DNA from: Tubiluchus corallicola
Lineage: Eukaryota; Priapulida; Priapulimorpha; Priapulimorphida; Tubiluchidae
Reading direction: 5' to 3'
NCBI GenBank assembly: GCA_030141605.1
Contig: JAQGDQ010001508.1
Coordinates: forward strand, 1-37,275
DNA: 37,275 nucleotides
Shown here one piece after another: positions 20,452 to 30,763 of this stretch. Positions within the stretch are counted from its first letter, which is position 1, and the number at the start of each line of letters is the position of its first letter. The translations under genes were made by a program, and so were the position numbers. Below the pieces are notes generated by a model. The model made no database searches. It had not been told where the DNA came from and saw only the letters and a list, made by a program, of their open reading frames with translations.

Positions 20452-20772
20452 AGAGCCATCTACTGGATTTAAACATAACTTCAATGTGTTCTTGCAAAAT
20501 CCATAACAACCAACATTTGTACTGTTGCTAAATGTTTTGAGGAAACGCAACAAACAACAATGGCTGACTTTAACAGTGATTTTCTCATAGTTATGTTTTT
20601 CACTGCGCAGCCTGCACCTCAACTTCAACGTGGATTATCTCAGTTTAGAAATAACATAGAGCGATGAACTTGGTATCAAAATGATCCTCATGAAATGGAG
20701 ATTCAGGATATTTGAATAACTAGAAAACTCATTTGCCAACTTATGGAAGAGTTTGCTATGCAAGCACACAGT
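20452..20772 (+). mobile_element. TIR family A, right half
   Basis: Matches the right half of the 9691 element (GAGCCATCTACTGGATTTAA, CAATGGCTGACTTTAACAG, GAGATTCAGGATA) and ends in GCTATGCAAGCACAC. A 39-bp array starts at once after the terminus. Confidence 0.65.
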
Positions 20773-20784
20773 TGTAATTCTTTG

Positions 20785-21055
20785 TTTTACGACCGATTGC
20801 GGTTGTAACCTGTATTGCTTTAGTCTTACGACCGATTGCGGTTGTAACCTGTATTGCTTTAGTCTTACGACCGATTGCGGTTGTAACATGCATTGCTTTA
20901 GTCTTACGACCGATTGCGGTTGTAACCTGTATTGCTTTAGTCTTACGACCGATTGCGGTTGTAACCTGCATTGCTTTAGTCTTACGACCGATTGCGGTTG
21001 TAACCTGTATTGCTGTAGTCTTACGACCGATTGCGGTTGTAACCTGTAGTTGCTT
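20785..21055. repeat. 39-bp tandem repeat, seven units
   Basis: Unit core ACGACCGATTGCGGTTGTAA then CCTGTATTGCTTTAGTCTT, spaced exactly 39 bases. Being a multiple of three, it gives open frames on both strands (13-residue periods) that are artefacts. It lies 60 bases from the donor of the linker exon. Confidence 0.95.
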
Positions 21056-21114
21056 ATTGCACAGAACGCAATGCCACTTGATTTATTTTTTAAAAAGCTT
21101 CTTCTTTTACTTAC

Positions 21115-21291
21115 ATGGCTGTTTTACAGCTGACCTAGGTAACCGTCTTCGACTCTGACTGCGTTTTTTTGATCTTCTTGAACCTGCCGGCGCTTTTGTT
21201 GTCGCTGCCGCTGTAGTTGTTTCTTCGTCATCTTCAAATGCCCGAATTTCGTCAGCTTCTCTCTGTGCATTTATAGGCCTTGGCCGTCGTG
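21115..21291 (-). CDS. EGF-ZP gene exon: charged, Thr-rich, basic linker
   Basis: A 177-nt phase 1-1 exon with acceptor gatatttcag and donor GTAAGTAAAAG. It has no cysteine apart from the out-of-exon bases and no recognisable fold. The first half is acidic (ADEIRAFEDDEE), followed by a Thr/Ala run (TTTAAATTKAPAG) and then a strongly basic stretch with RRSKKRSQSRRR. The Thr/Ser run suggests O-glycosylation; the dibasic clusters resemble proprotein-convertase sites (R-x-K/R-R). It connects the last EGF (SCEP) to the ZP domain (KQPFADYEKQN). Its place was found from splice sites and phase agreement. No homologue was recognised, so confidence is lower than for the EGF exons. Confidence 0.78.
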
Positions 21292-21944
21292 CTGAAATAT
21301 CATGCCAAGACGAATAAGCTATGTTTATTAATAGAGGCCAGAGCCGCGCCGTTTCAGCTGAGCTCCAGCCGGTTTATTTCTACAGTCGACCTAGCTGATA
21401 AGAAACTCAGCTTTAGTCGACAGGTCAGCTGGTCAGTGATGGGAGTCAAGCTAGCCAACATTTTTGTTGTCTGCGAAGATTTCCACTCTTGCAATAATCA
21501 CGTGACTCTGCAAATCACTGGTTCAAATATGGCAAATGCATTGCGGATTCGCAGCCAGATTGTGCGTGTGCTGGCAGAGATACTAAACTTTAGAAATTTT
21601 TGAACGAGAAAGCTGGTCAATTCCAAATTAAACACACAAATGGCAACGTAAAGTCACATGCACGGGATCATTTTGGTGTCTTGGTATTGATTCGTTGGTA
21701 ATCAAGACAAGCCTCGCCAAGTGTTGGATTTAAGTTACATTTGCACTAAATCCATTGCTTTTTTAAAATAATAAAAAATGATCTCTAATGCATTATTTGA
21801 ATTTGTACATCAGCTTTTTTCTGTGTTTAAGCAACATAAATTATTTAAAAAATCTGTTTTCATAATTTAACAGTTAAATAACAATTTATCATTTATTTAG
21901 TTAACAAAAATTCACACTTTTAGCTGACTAAGCTGATTTATTCT

Positions 21945-23115
21945 TTAAGTCAACTCAGCAGAAAAATCAGTCAACCTCAGCCGAGCTAGCTGATTTACTG
22001 TGTGAGTCAGCTGATGTAGTAGCAACTGACTCAGCTTCAGCCGAGCTAGCTGGTTTACTGTGTGAGTTAGCTGATGTAGTAGCAACTCACTCAGCTTCAG
22101 CAGAGCTACCTGGTTTACTGTGTGAGTTAGCTGATGAAGTAGCAACTGACTCAGCTTCAGCTGAGCTAGCTGATTTACTGTGCGAGTCAGCTGATGAAGT
22201 AGCAACTGACTCAGCTTCAGCCGAGCTAGCTGGTTTACTGTGTGAGTTAGCTGATGAAGTAGCAACTGACTCAGCTTCAGCTGAGCTAGCTGATTCCCTG
22301 TGCGAGTCAGCTGATGTAGTTGCAACTGACTCAAATTCAGCCGAGCTAGCTGATTTACTGTGCGAGTCAGCTGATGTACTAGCAACTGACTCAGCTTCAG
22401 CTTCAGCCGAGCTAGCTGATTTACTGTGTGAGTGAACTGATGTAGTAGCAACTCACTCAGCTTCAGCAGAGCTAGCTGATTTACTGTGCGAGTCAGCTGA
22501 TGTACTAGCAACTGACTCAGCTTCAGCTTCAGCAGAGCTAGCTGATTTACTGTGTGAGTCAGCTGATGTAGTAGCAACTCACTCAGCTTCAGCAGAGCTA
22601 GCTGATTTCCTGTGCGAGTCAGCTGATGTAGTTGCAACTGACTCAACTTCAGCCGAGCTAGCTGATTTACTGTGCGAGTCAGCTGATGTACTAGCAACTG
22701 ACTCAGCTTCAGCTTCAGCAGAGCTAGCTGATTTACTGTGTGAGTCAGCTGATGTAGTAGCAACTCACTCAGCTTCAGCAGAGCTAGCTGATTCCCTGTG
22801 TGAGTCAGCTGATGTAGTTGCAACTGACTCAACTTCAGCCGAGCTAGCTGATTTACTGTGCGAGTCAGCTGATGGAGTAGCAACTGACTCAGCTTCAGCC
22901 GAGCTAGCTGATTTACTGAGTGAGTCAGCTGATGTAGTAGCAACTGACTCAGCTTCAGCCGAGCTAGCTGATTTACTGTGTGAGTCAGCTGATGTAGCTG
23001 CAACTGACTCAACTTCAGCCGAGCTAGCTGATTTACTGTGCGAGTCAGCTGAGGTAGTAGCAAGTGACTCAGCTTCAGCCGAACTAGCTGATTTACTGTG
23101 TGAGTCAGCTGAAGT
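21945..23115. repeat. 60-bp tandem repeat, about nineteen units, AP-1-site rich
   Basis: The unit holds AGCAACTGACTCAGCTTCAG, CCGAGCTAGCTGATTTACTG and TGTGAGTCAGCTGATGTAGT. Some units carry a six-base AGCTTC insertion. I count fourteen TGACTCA on the plus strand, four TCACTCA variants, and several TGAGTCA. The minus-strand open frame of 394 codons lacks any internal Met and opens with TTG; it follows from a 60-base period without stops. It is in the intron after exon 23309-23437. Confidence 0.92.
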
Positions 23116-23308
23116 GTGAAATGTAGCAACTTTAAATTATAATTATTAATTACGCTAGGCGCTTATCACTGAAACTTTCTAACATTTTTCTCAAATATTA
23201 AAATAAGCTCAACTTGACAACTTTTCCTTTAAAGCCAACCAATCATGCATTTTAAATAAAAAATTAACAGTCTAACTGTATTTCTCCTGCTATGCTACAT
23301 GGACTTAC

Positions 23309-23437
23309 GTTCGCAGGACTGATCGTTCACACGCATTGTAAAGTCTTGGCAATCGCAAAGGAAACTTCCCTCTGTGTTTCGACAAAGCGTCGTATCGATG
23401 TCACAAGTATCAACATCTTCTTCACATTCATCAATGT
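23309..23437 (-). CDS. EGF-ZP gene exon: last cbEGF module
   Basis: A 129-nt phase 1-1 exon with acceptor tttttgcag and donor GTAAGTCC. It encodes DIDEC...CRNTEGSFLCDC...DQSC. It is the membrane-proximal module of the EGF series. It ends with a single C rather than the G seen at the other EGF exon ends, consistent with leaving the EGF series: the next codon becomes CCA (Pro) of the linker. Confidence 0.92.
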
Positions 23438-23519
23438 CTGCAAAAATAAATGTGCGTCAACCCATGAGACATGACAAAACTGGGTGCTGACACACAATCA
23501 ACTCTGATCATCTAAATGC

Positions 23520-23685
23520 AGTAAAATCAGTCGAAATTAGACATGTGTCACAGTCATTTCATCTTTGATTCCTTGACAGGCTTTTCAAACACTTAATCTA
23601 AATGCAGTAAAATCAAAATTAGACATGTGTCACAGTCATTTCATCTTTGATTCCTTGACAGGCTTTTCAAACACTTAAGCAAGCA
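23520..23685. repeat. 82-bp tandem duplication
   Basis: The block from CTAAATGCAGTAAAATC through CTTGACAGGCTTTTCAAACA then CTTAA appears twice, 82 bases apart, just upstream (in gene sense) of exon 23309-23437. Confidence 0.9.
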
Positions 23686-23934
23686 ACAAAAATAACTGTT
23701 GAAGGTATGTAATAATGTAATAAAATGTAATAATGTAATAATAAGATAAATGTAGTAAAAATTCTCATAAAACAAAGTGGTACGATGTCGTTAGACTAAC
23801 GTCATGCGTGTCATTCTTTCAAATAAAATAGGCGAAATGAAAACAGCTGTTAGACCTTTGTAAATGGATGAAGTCCAGACTACAGCTAGATGGAATCGTT
23901 TCAGCAAATGAACAACATGAAAGTGTAAAGAAGC

Positions 23935-24275
23935 ACCCCAAACAGCAATGCAAAGAGCCAGGAAAATAGCAATACAAAGAGCAATGCAAACAGCAATGTA
24001 AATAGCAATGTAACAGCAATGCAAAGAGCCAGGAAAATAACAATGCAAACAGCAATACAAAGAGCAATGCAAACAGCAATGTAAACAGCAATGCAAATAG
24101 CAATGTAAAGAGCAATGCAAGCAGCAATGTAAATAGCAATTCCAACAGCAATGCGAATAGCTACGCAAATAGCAATGCAAACAACAATGCAAACAGCAAT
24201 GCAAATAGCAATGCAAACAGCAGTGCAAATAGCAATGCCAACAGCAATGCAAATAGCAATGCCAACAGTAATGTT
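23935..24275. repeat. AGCAATGCAAAY hexamer-type satellite
   Basis: Imperfect 6/12-base repeats such as AGCAATGCAAACAGCAATG. Three exact ATGCAAAT octamers occur. Open frames (Cys/Leu/His or Ile/Ala runs) are repeat artefacts. Intronic. Confidence 0.9.
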
Positions 24276-24374
24276 CAAATTGTGCAGTTTTCATAGAAAC
24301 CAAAGCAAACATGCATTTATTCTCATACAGGTTGCTAAAGGACAAACCTAGTCGCTTTAAGATGGAATACTTAA

Positions 24375-24861
24375 AGCACAAGAAAACCCTCCACTTACAT
24401 AAAGCTTAAAAAATTTGTCTTGAAATTTTATACCACTTACATACTGTCTTTTTGCATATTAGATTTGCATCGGCAATAATGCTGTATAAAACATGTACAT
24501 TTAAACTCCCGCGATGACCGTTACATGCAGCCATTTTGAAGACAAGTCATTTGAAACAGGTTTAGATAACATTTTGTAAAGTTTGAAAAAATAATCACAG
24601 CATTCGTAGCGCACAAGGCACTAACTAAATAAAATTTAAAATTACTGTATCTTGTTAATACGATTAAAATATGTTTCTTGGTTAGTGAGTGGTGCACCCT
24701 GGTGGGTGAGTCAGCGACATTTTACCAATTGGTTGGAACAGTATTTGCAGGAGATTTAAAATGAAAACAAACAAAAATTCGTTTTAATGCGAGTACAAAG
24801 CAATATAATTTCTTAAGGCGATTTTTCTGAAACCTACTTCAGGTACCCCTTTTCTTGTCCT
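24375..24861. mobile_element. TTAA-flanked element family C, internally deleted copy
   Basis: Both ends are present (AGCACAAGAAAACCCTCC; GGTACCCCTTTTCTTGTCC), with TTAA at 24371-24374 and 24862-24865. It is about 160 bases shorter than the full copy; the segment after ACCAATTGG is lost. It lies in the intron between exons 25188-25316 and 23309-23437. Confidence 0.75.
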
Positions 24862-25187
24862 TTAATCCATAGCAGTCACATTAGTTAGCAATTAAAAAAC
24901 AATCGGTGCTGAGCTTGTTGCCAATAGATGGACGACCATCAGCATGATCACGTAGACCTGCACCACCTAAATTGTCCCCGATTGTGAAAAGATGTACAAA
25001 CATCGAATCATAGTAAAAACACATCTCCCTGTTCAATTACTTCACCACCCTATCTTAATTGATAGTGAGCTAGATGCTGGTACTGCCACCATCCAATAAT
25101 AGGAGTAGGCTTTATCACTGAATGTTGTGTAACAAATGAACTATAAATATACGTGGAAAAAAGAAGCTACGTAATGAATAAACTCAC

Positions 25188-25316
25188 CACTACAGCTGGT
25201 CGCGTTGTGTGTCGTAAAACCGTCTCGACAAACGCACACAAAACTGCTCTCTGCATTAAAGCACTGAGTTGATACTGGATCACAGTCGTGGTCGTGGTTG
25301 AAGCATTCGTTGCTAT
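25188..25316 (-). CDS. EGF-ZP gene exon: cbEGF module
   Basis: A 129-nt phase 1-1 exon encoding a single complete module, DSNEC...CFNAESSFVCVC...TSC. The calcium motif is DSNEC rather than the usual DIDEC or DINEC, a mild deviation. A possible N-glycosylation sequon (NAT) lies just before Cys6. The acceptor is tatacag and the donor GTGAGT. Confidence 0.92.
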
Positions 25317-25601
25317 CTGTATAAACAAACAACACCTGTGAGCTTTAGCTAAGTAGATAGGATACTAAACTGTCTGTCAACATGCACAGGGTTCATGCGA
25401 TAAAATGAGAGAGAACATTTGTGAATCGTTTCTTTCTGAAAAGCCTTGCTGGTCTTTCTTTCATATGTTTGTCTTGAATTAAAATCATATCAAAACTTGC
25501 TTATGTTTATTACAAATTTTGATTGAATACACAATGGGAACCTGTTTGAACAAACTTCAAGGACATTTCTAAAAGAAAAAAGTTTCGTAAACTCACAAGT
25601 T

Positions 25602-26470
<869 letters not shown>

Positions 26471-26477
26471 TGCTTAC

Positions 26478-26696
26478 CTAAGCATTCGAATCCGGGAGCA
26501 AACTCCAAATTCACGCACGTTTGCCCTTCGTCACAGCGATGCGTTCCACGTTCACATTCGTTGATGTCCCTACATTCCGTTCCCGTTCCCTCATAGTAGG
26601 GAGTGATGCACTGGCACAGGAACGAACCGGGAACGTTGAAGCAGAACGCTCGCGGGAAGTCGCAGTTATGGATCTTTTCAAAGCACTCGTCAATGT
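26478..26696 (-). CDS. EGF-ZP gene exon: complete cbEGF plus second four-Cys module
   Basis: A 219-nt phase 1-1 exon. It encodes a complete cbEGF (DIDEC...CFNVPGSFLCQC...GTEC), then DINEC and a second shortened module that ends PGFECL and continues D-SNEC in the next exon. Cys5 and Cys6 are absent. The other four-Cys module in the gene (36235-36326) ends the same way (PGYECVD-RNEC), and there it is uninterrupted inside one exon, so this is a real module type rather than a missed exon. The acceptor sequence is duplicated 140 bases upstream. The donor GTAAGCAA is followed by a very long CT tract. Confidence 0.92.
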
Positions 26697-26965
26697 CTGA
26701 AAAACCAGAATCAAAGTTCGTACGTTACCGTGTGATGTGAAAGAAACAAACGAAATGACAGACAGACAGATGGACGAGCAAACAAACGAATAAGTGAGTA
26801 CAGAAGTAAACACATTGCGACACATTGCGTCAATGTCTGAAAAACCGGAATCAAAGTTCATATGTTACTGTGTGAGATGAAAAAACGAATGAAATGACAG
26901 ACAGACAGATGGACGAGCAAACAAATGAATAATTGGGTAAAGAAGTAAATGTATTACGACAGAAC
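26689..26965. repeat. 140-bp tandem duplication that includes a splice acceptor
   Basis: CGTCAATGTCTGAAAAACC, CGGAATCAAAGTTC/CAGAATCAAAGTTC and GACAGACAGACAGATGGACG, AGCAAACAAA appear twice, 140 bases apart. The duplicated block contains the end of the intron, the AG and the first eight exon bases of exon 26478-26696. Confidence 0.92.
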
Positions 26966-27233
26966 TACCAAATAAATACAAGAGTAAATGAATTTATATT
27001 TGCTAAAGCAAAACAAATGTTGGCAGTTTATCTATTAATGAGGATATTAAAAATAAAACTCACCTATTCTATGCACTTATTAACTCATTAATTAGAAAAA
27101 TGTTCGTTTTGTTCTCTTGATGTTAAATTACATCTTTTTAAGAGTCATTGTTGTAATTGTTATTGTATGTCACCATAGACAAAAACCGACAGCATCATTT
27201 TTAATAAAATACGTTTTACGTAAAACAATGGTA

Positions 27234-27697
27234 CAGTGTTCCCTCACTCATCGCGGGTGTTCCGTTCCAGGCCCACCCGCGATAAATGAATTTCCGCAAA
27301 GTAGGGATGCTATACTTATTTTAGTAGTTGTACATTATTTTACATTCCATCAATCAACCAATCGTGTGTCGTGTACAATCTCGCGTCGGCAAGCATCTCA
27401 AGCGGGCGCACATACTACATTTCGTTTTTGGTGTGTATTCATCCGCCGAATAAATGCACTATTTACTGTAAATGGAAATCTTTATCATTTAAAATATTTT
27501 ATGCAAAATTCATCAAATCTATACATTACCGTACAATACGTACTACGCGTGTGCAAAAATAGTTTAGATGGAGTACCGCAAAAACCCGCGACAAAACAGC
27601 AAAAATATCGCGATAAATATTTTACATTAATATTTTTGAAAATCCGCGAAACAGCGAGTCCGCGATAAACGAACCGCGAAGTAGCGAGGGAACACTG
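27234..27697. mobile_element. TA-flanked MITE (CAGTGTTCCCTC ends)
   Basis: The left end CAGTGTTCCCTCACTCATCG and the reverse complement of the right end, CAGTGTTCCCTCGCTACTTC, form TIRs. TA lies on both sides (27232-27233, 27698-27699). Inner CGCGATAAA words repeat near both ends. 464 bases, no transposase. The 183-codon plus-strand frame over it is not a gene. Ends like these are common in animal Tc1/mariner-type MITEs. Confidence 0.88.
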
Positions 27698-28016
27698 TAT
27701 CTGGAAGCTGTTTTAAATTACCATGTGATTGTACTGCGTCTGGCGTGTGTGCAAATCTAACTATGCCACATTTTTCACACCTTTGCAGGAAAGATTGTTA
27801 CAGTATTGAAAAAATGATTACTAGAACTTGTGAACAATAAACATCTCCTAAGTACCGTCAACTCTGTATGAATCATACATACATGACATCTCGTTATCTC
27901 ATTAGCTGGTAGATACGAACGTTTATTTACTGTGCGTATTGTACATTAGTATTTTTTGTGTAGCTTTTTTGCAGTATTTTATTGTAGTACATTACTGTAG
28001 TGTGTATTTTATTGTA

Positions 28017-30198
28017 CAGTAAATTCTTATTTTTAACGACGCTAATGCGTTCCAGTAACATGCAGTGTTAAGCGAAACGTCGTTAAACGAAACCAAGACT
28101 TCCATAGAAAGTAATGTAAAAGAATTGAGATGCGTTCCAGAGGCAAAAATCAATTCTGCTGAAATCGTATACATTAAATGTTTTATGAGTTTTATTCATA
28201 TTTTGCTACTGATTACTTTCTTTCTGTTTGCTTGAAACCATCTGTCTTTCTTACCAATAACCAGCTAGAATTGCTAGCGGTCTATTGAAGCCCGTATTTA
28301 GACAGTTAGCAGCAAAACACTGCGCAGTGAAGCCAAGTCCATGAAATGACCTTGAGACAATTTTAGGTAGTAGTAATTGGGTTGTTATACCAACAAGTTG
28401 CAGACGAAATTCCATGCATGGCATAAAGTTTAAACTTGGGAAGTTTAAAATTTGTTACTTTATTAGTAAAAGGTATAAATCAATTTAAATGAAATTACTC
28501 ATTCATCGCAGCCTATATCAAAATCGTAATTACATATTATGTTTTCCTTTATTAGTGTTTTCCTTATGTTTCCTTGCTATTATTACATCATTTACTCTAT
28601 TACATCAATTACATTAAGTCATCTACAAAGGCATGCATAACTTTAATAATTTTTTCATTTAGGTAAGGTGAGTGTGTTAATGACCGTATGGTCGTACACT
28701 CACCTCGCACTACTCAAATTATTACATCGTTTACTTCATCCTCATTTACATTAAGTTATCTACAGAAGCATGCATAACTATAATCATTTTTTCATTTAAG
28801 TAAGGTGAGTGTGTTAATGACCGTATGGTCGTACACTCACCTCGCACTACTCAAATTATTACATCGTTTACTTCATCCTTATTTACATTAAGTTATCTAC
28901 AGAAGCATGCATAACTATAATCATTTTTTCATTTAAGTAAGGTGAGTGTGTTAATGACCGTATGGTCGTACACTCACCTCGCACTACTCAAATTATTACA
29001 TCATTTACTTCATCCTTATTTACATTAAGTTATCTACAGAAGCATGCATAACTATAATCATTTTTTCATTTAAGTAAGGTGAGTGTGTTAATGACCGTAT
29101 GGTCGTACACTCACCTCGCACTACTCAAATTATTACATCATTTACTTCATCCTTATTTACATTAAGTTATCTACAGAAGCATGCATAACTATAATCATTT
29201 TTCATTTAAGTAAGGTGAGTGTGTTAATGACCGTATGGTCGTACACTCACCTCGCACTACTCAAATTATTACATCATTTACTTCATCCTTATTTACATTA
29301 AGTTATCTACAGAAGCATGCATAACTATAATCATTTTTTCATTTAAGTAAGGTGAGTGTGTTAATGACCGTATGGTCGTACACTCACCTCGCACTACTCA
29401 AATTATTACATCATTTACTTCATCCTTATTTACATTAAGTTATCTACAGAAGCATGCATAACTATAATCATTTTTTCATTTAAGTAAGGTGAGTGTGTTA
29501 ATGACCGTATGGTCGTACACTCACCTCGCACTACTCAAATTATTACATCATTTACTTCATCCTTATTTACATTAAGTTATCTACAGAAGCATGCATAACT
29601 TTAATAATTTTTTCATTTAGGTAAGGTGAGTGTGTTAATGACCGTATGGTCGTACACTCACCTCGCACTACTCAAATTATTACATCATTTACTTCATCCT
29701 TATTTACATTAAGTTATCTACAGAAGCATGCATAACTATAATAATTTTTTCATTTAGGTAAGGTGAGTGTGTTAATGACCGTATGGTCGTACACTCACCT
29801 CACACTACTCAAATCATTTCATTTATTGTTTATTAATGTGTACGATATTGTATTTTGATGTGTGAAAATAAATTCATAGTTCATTGCGTGTCTGGAAGCA
29901 GCGAATAGATCTCGCTTGATACAAATGGCTAGAATTTAGTACGTGGTCAGTCGGGAAGGAAAAGCATTAGAATAATTGCACTGTTTAGGTTAGAACCGAA
30001 TGCATTTTTAGAACAGAACAATGCAATATGTACCGTTTTAATACTTCAAATTAGGTTAAAAAGTTGTTGATAAAATAGAAATGGCTTTCAGCAAAGTAAA
30101 AAATTGTCGTTTAAATGAAACGTGAGTCGTTAATTGAGAAAAAGATGTCAAGTGTTCAGCGTCTTTAAAACGAAACATCGTTAAGCGAGGACTTACTA
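28017..30198. mobile_element. 2.2 kb TIR element enclosing a 137-bp palindromic array
   Basis: The left end TA-CAGTAAATTCTTATTTTTAA, then CGACG, and the reverse complement of the right end, TA-TAGTAAGTCCTCGCTTAAC, then GATG, resemble each other and the copy at 13396-13540. TA lies at both borders (28015-28016, 30199-30200). The ends are diverged. The middle holds nine tandem 137-bp units. No transposase frame is seen. Confidence 0.6.
28600..29820. repeat. 137-bp tandem repeat with central palindrome, nine units
   Basis: The palindrome AGGTGAGTGT...GACCGTATGGTC...ACACTCACCT occurs at a constant spacing (GGTGAG at 28667, 28804, 28941, 29078, 29214, 29351, 29488, 29625 and 29762). The inner units are nearly identical; the first and last differ slightly. 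Linkers contain AAATTATTACATCATTTACT and AGAAGCATGCATAACTATAA. Confidence 0.95.
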
Positions 30199-30247
30199 TA
30201 TTTTATTTTTTCATGCTTTTGTATGACTTTATGCTGAAATAAATTAT

Positions 30248-30440
30248 TTAATCTAATCTAGTCTAGTCTAGTCTAGTCTAGTCTAGTCTAGTCTAGTCTA
30301 GTCTAGTCTAGTCTAGTCTAGTCTAGTCTAGTCTAGTCTAATCTAATGTAATGTAATGTAATGTAATGTTATGTAATGTAATGTAATGTAATGTAATGTT
30401 ATGTAATGTAATGTAATGTAATCTAATCTAATCTAATCTA
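30248..30440. repeat. pentamer microsatellite (TCTAG / TCTAA / TGTAA)n
   Basis: Pure TCTAG repeats grade into TCTAA and then TGTAA, ending three bases before the GTACGTGG donor of exon 30451-30603 (in gene sense, directly after it). Confidence 0.95.
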
Positions 30441-30450
30441 AACCACGTAC

Positions 30451-30603
30451 CACTGCAACTTCCATCCTCCAACTGAATGTGATTCTCCGCACACGAGCAG
30501 AAGTAGCTGCCCTCCGTGTTGTGACAAATCTCGGAGACAAAGTCGCAAGTGTTCGAGTCCAGGAGACATTCGTTAACGTCGCTACACGTTTCAATACCAT
30601 CGC
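30451..30603 (-). CDS. EGF-ZP gene exon: end of one cbEGF and a complete second cbEGF
   Basis: A 153-nt phase 1-1 exon. It starts with GDGIETC, which supplies Cys6 of the module begun in the preceding exon. It then encodes SDVNEC and a complete module with core CHNTEGSYFCSC ending DGSC. The donor GTACGTGG is followed at once, within the intron, by a pentamer microsatellite (30245-30440 on the plus strand). The acceptor is gtgatttag. Confidence 0.92.
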
Positions 30604-30763
30604 CTAAATCACACAAAGCAATAAAGAGGTTTGAATTAATAGTAAGTGATGTTCTTGCACATCTACTGCTTATATGTGTTGTATTTGTAACCACCAAGAA
30701 TCTAGATTCAAATGCTGTTCGTTTTTAACCATTTTCACTTCATTTAACAAAATTTGATTTTAA

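Noticed and set aside
21280-21603. 107-codon plus-strand frame
   Set aside because: No motif, and its start overlaps the linker exon antisense; no splice or polyadenylation support.
21945-23129. 394-codon open frame on the minus strand
   Set aside because: It covers the 60-bp tandem array, opens with TTG, has no internal Met, and stays open only because the period is a multiple of three and the unit lacks a stop. It is inside an intron.
23819-24381. Cys/Leu/His-rich and Ile/Ala-rich frames up to 196 codons
   Set aside because: Generated by the AGCAATGCAAA repeats; the apparent Cys-His pattern is not a zinc-finger spacing.
27117-27668. 183-codon plus-strand frame
   Set aside because: Lies mostly across a TA-flanked MITE; no domain motif and composition like its AT-rich surroundings.
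28600-29820. CRISPR-like regular repeats
   Set aside because: Units are head-to-tail and the intervening sequence is also repeated, so there are no unique spacers; the DNA is clearly eukaryotic.
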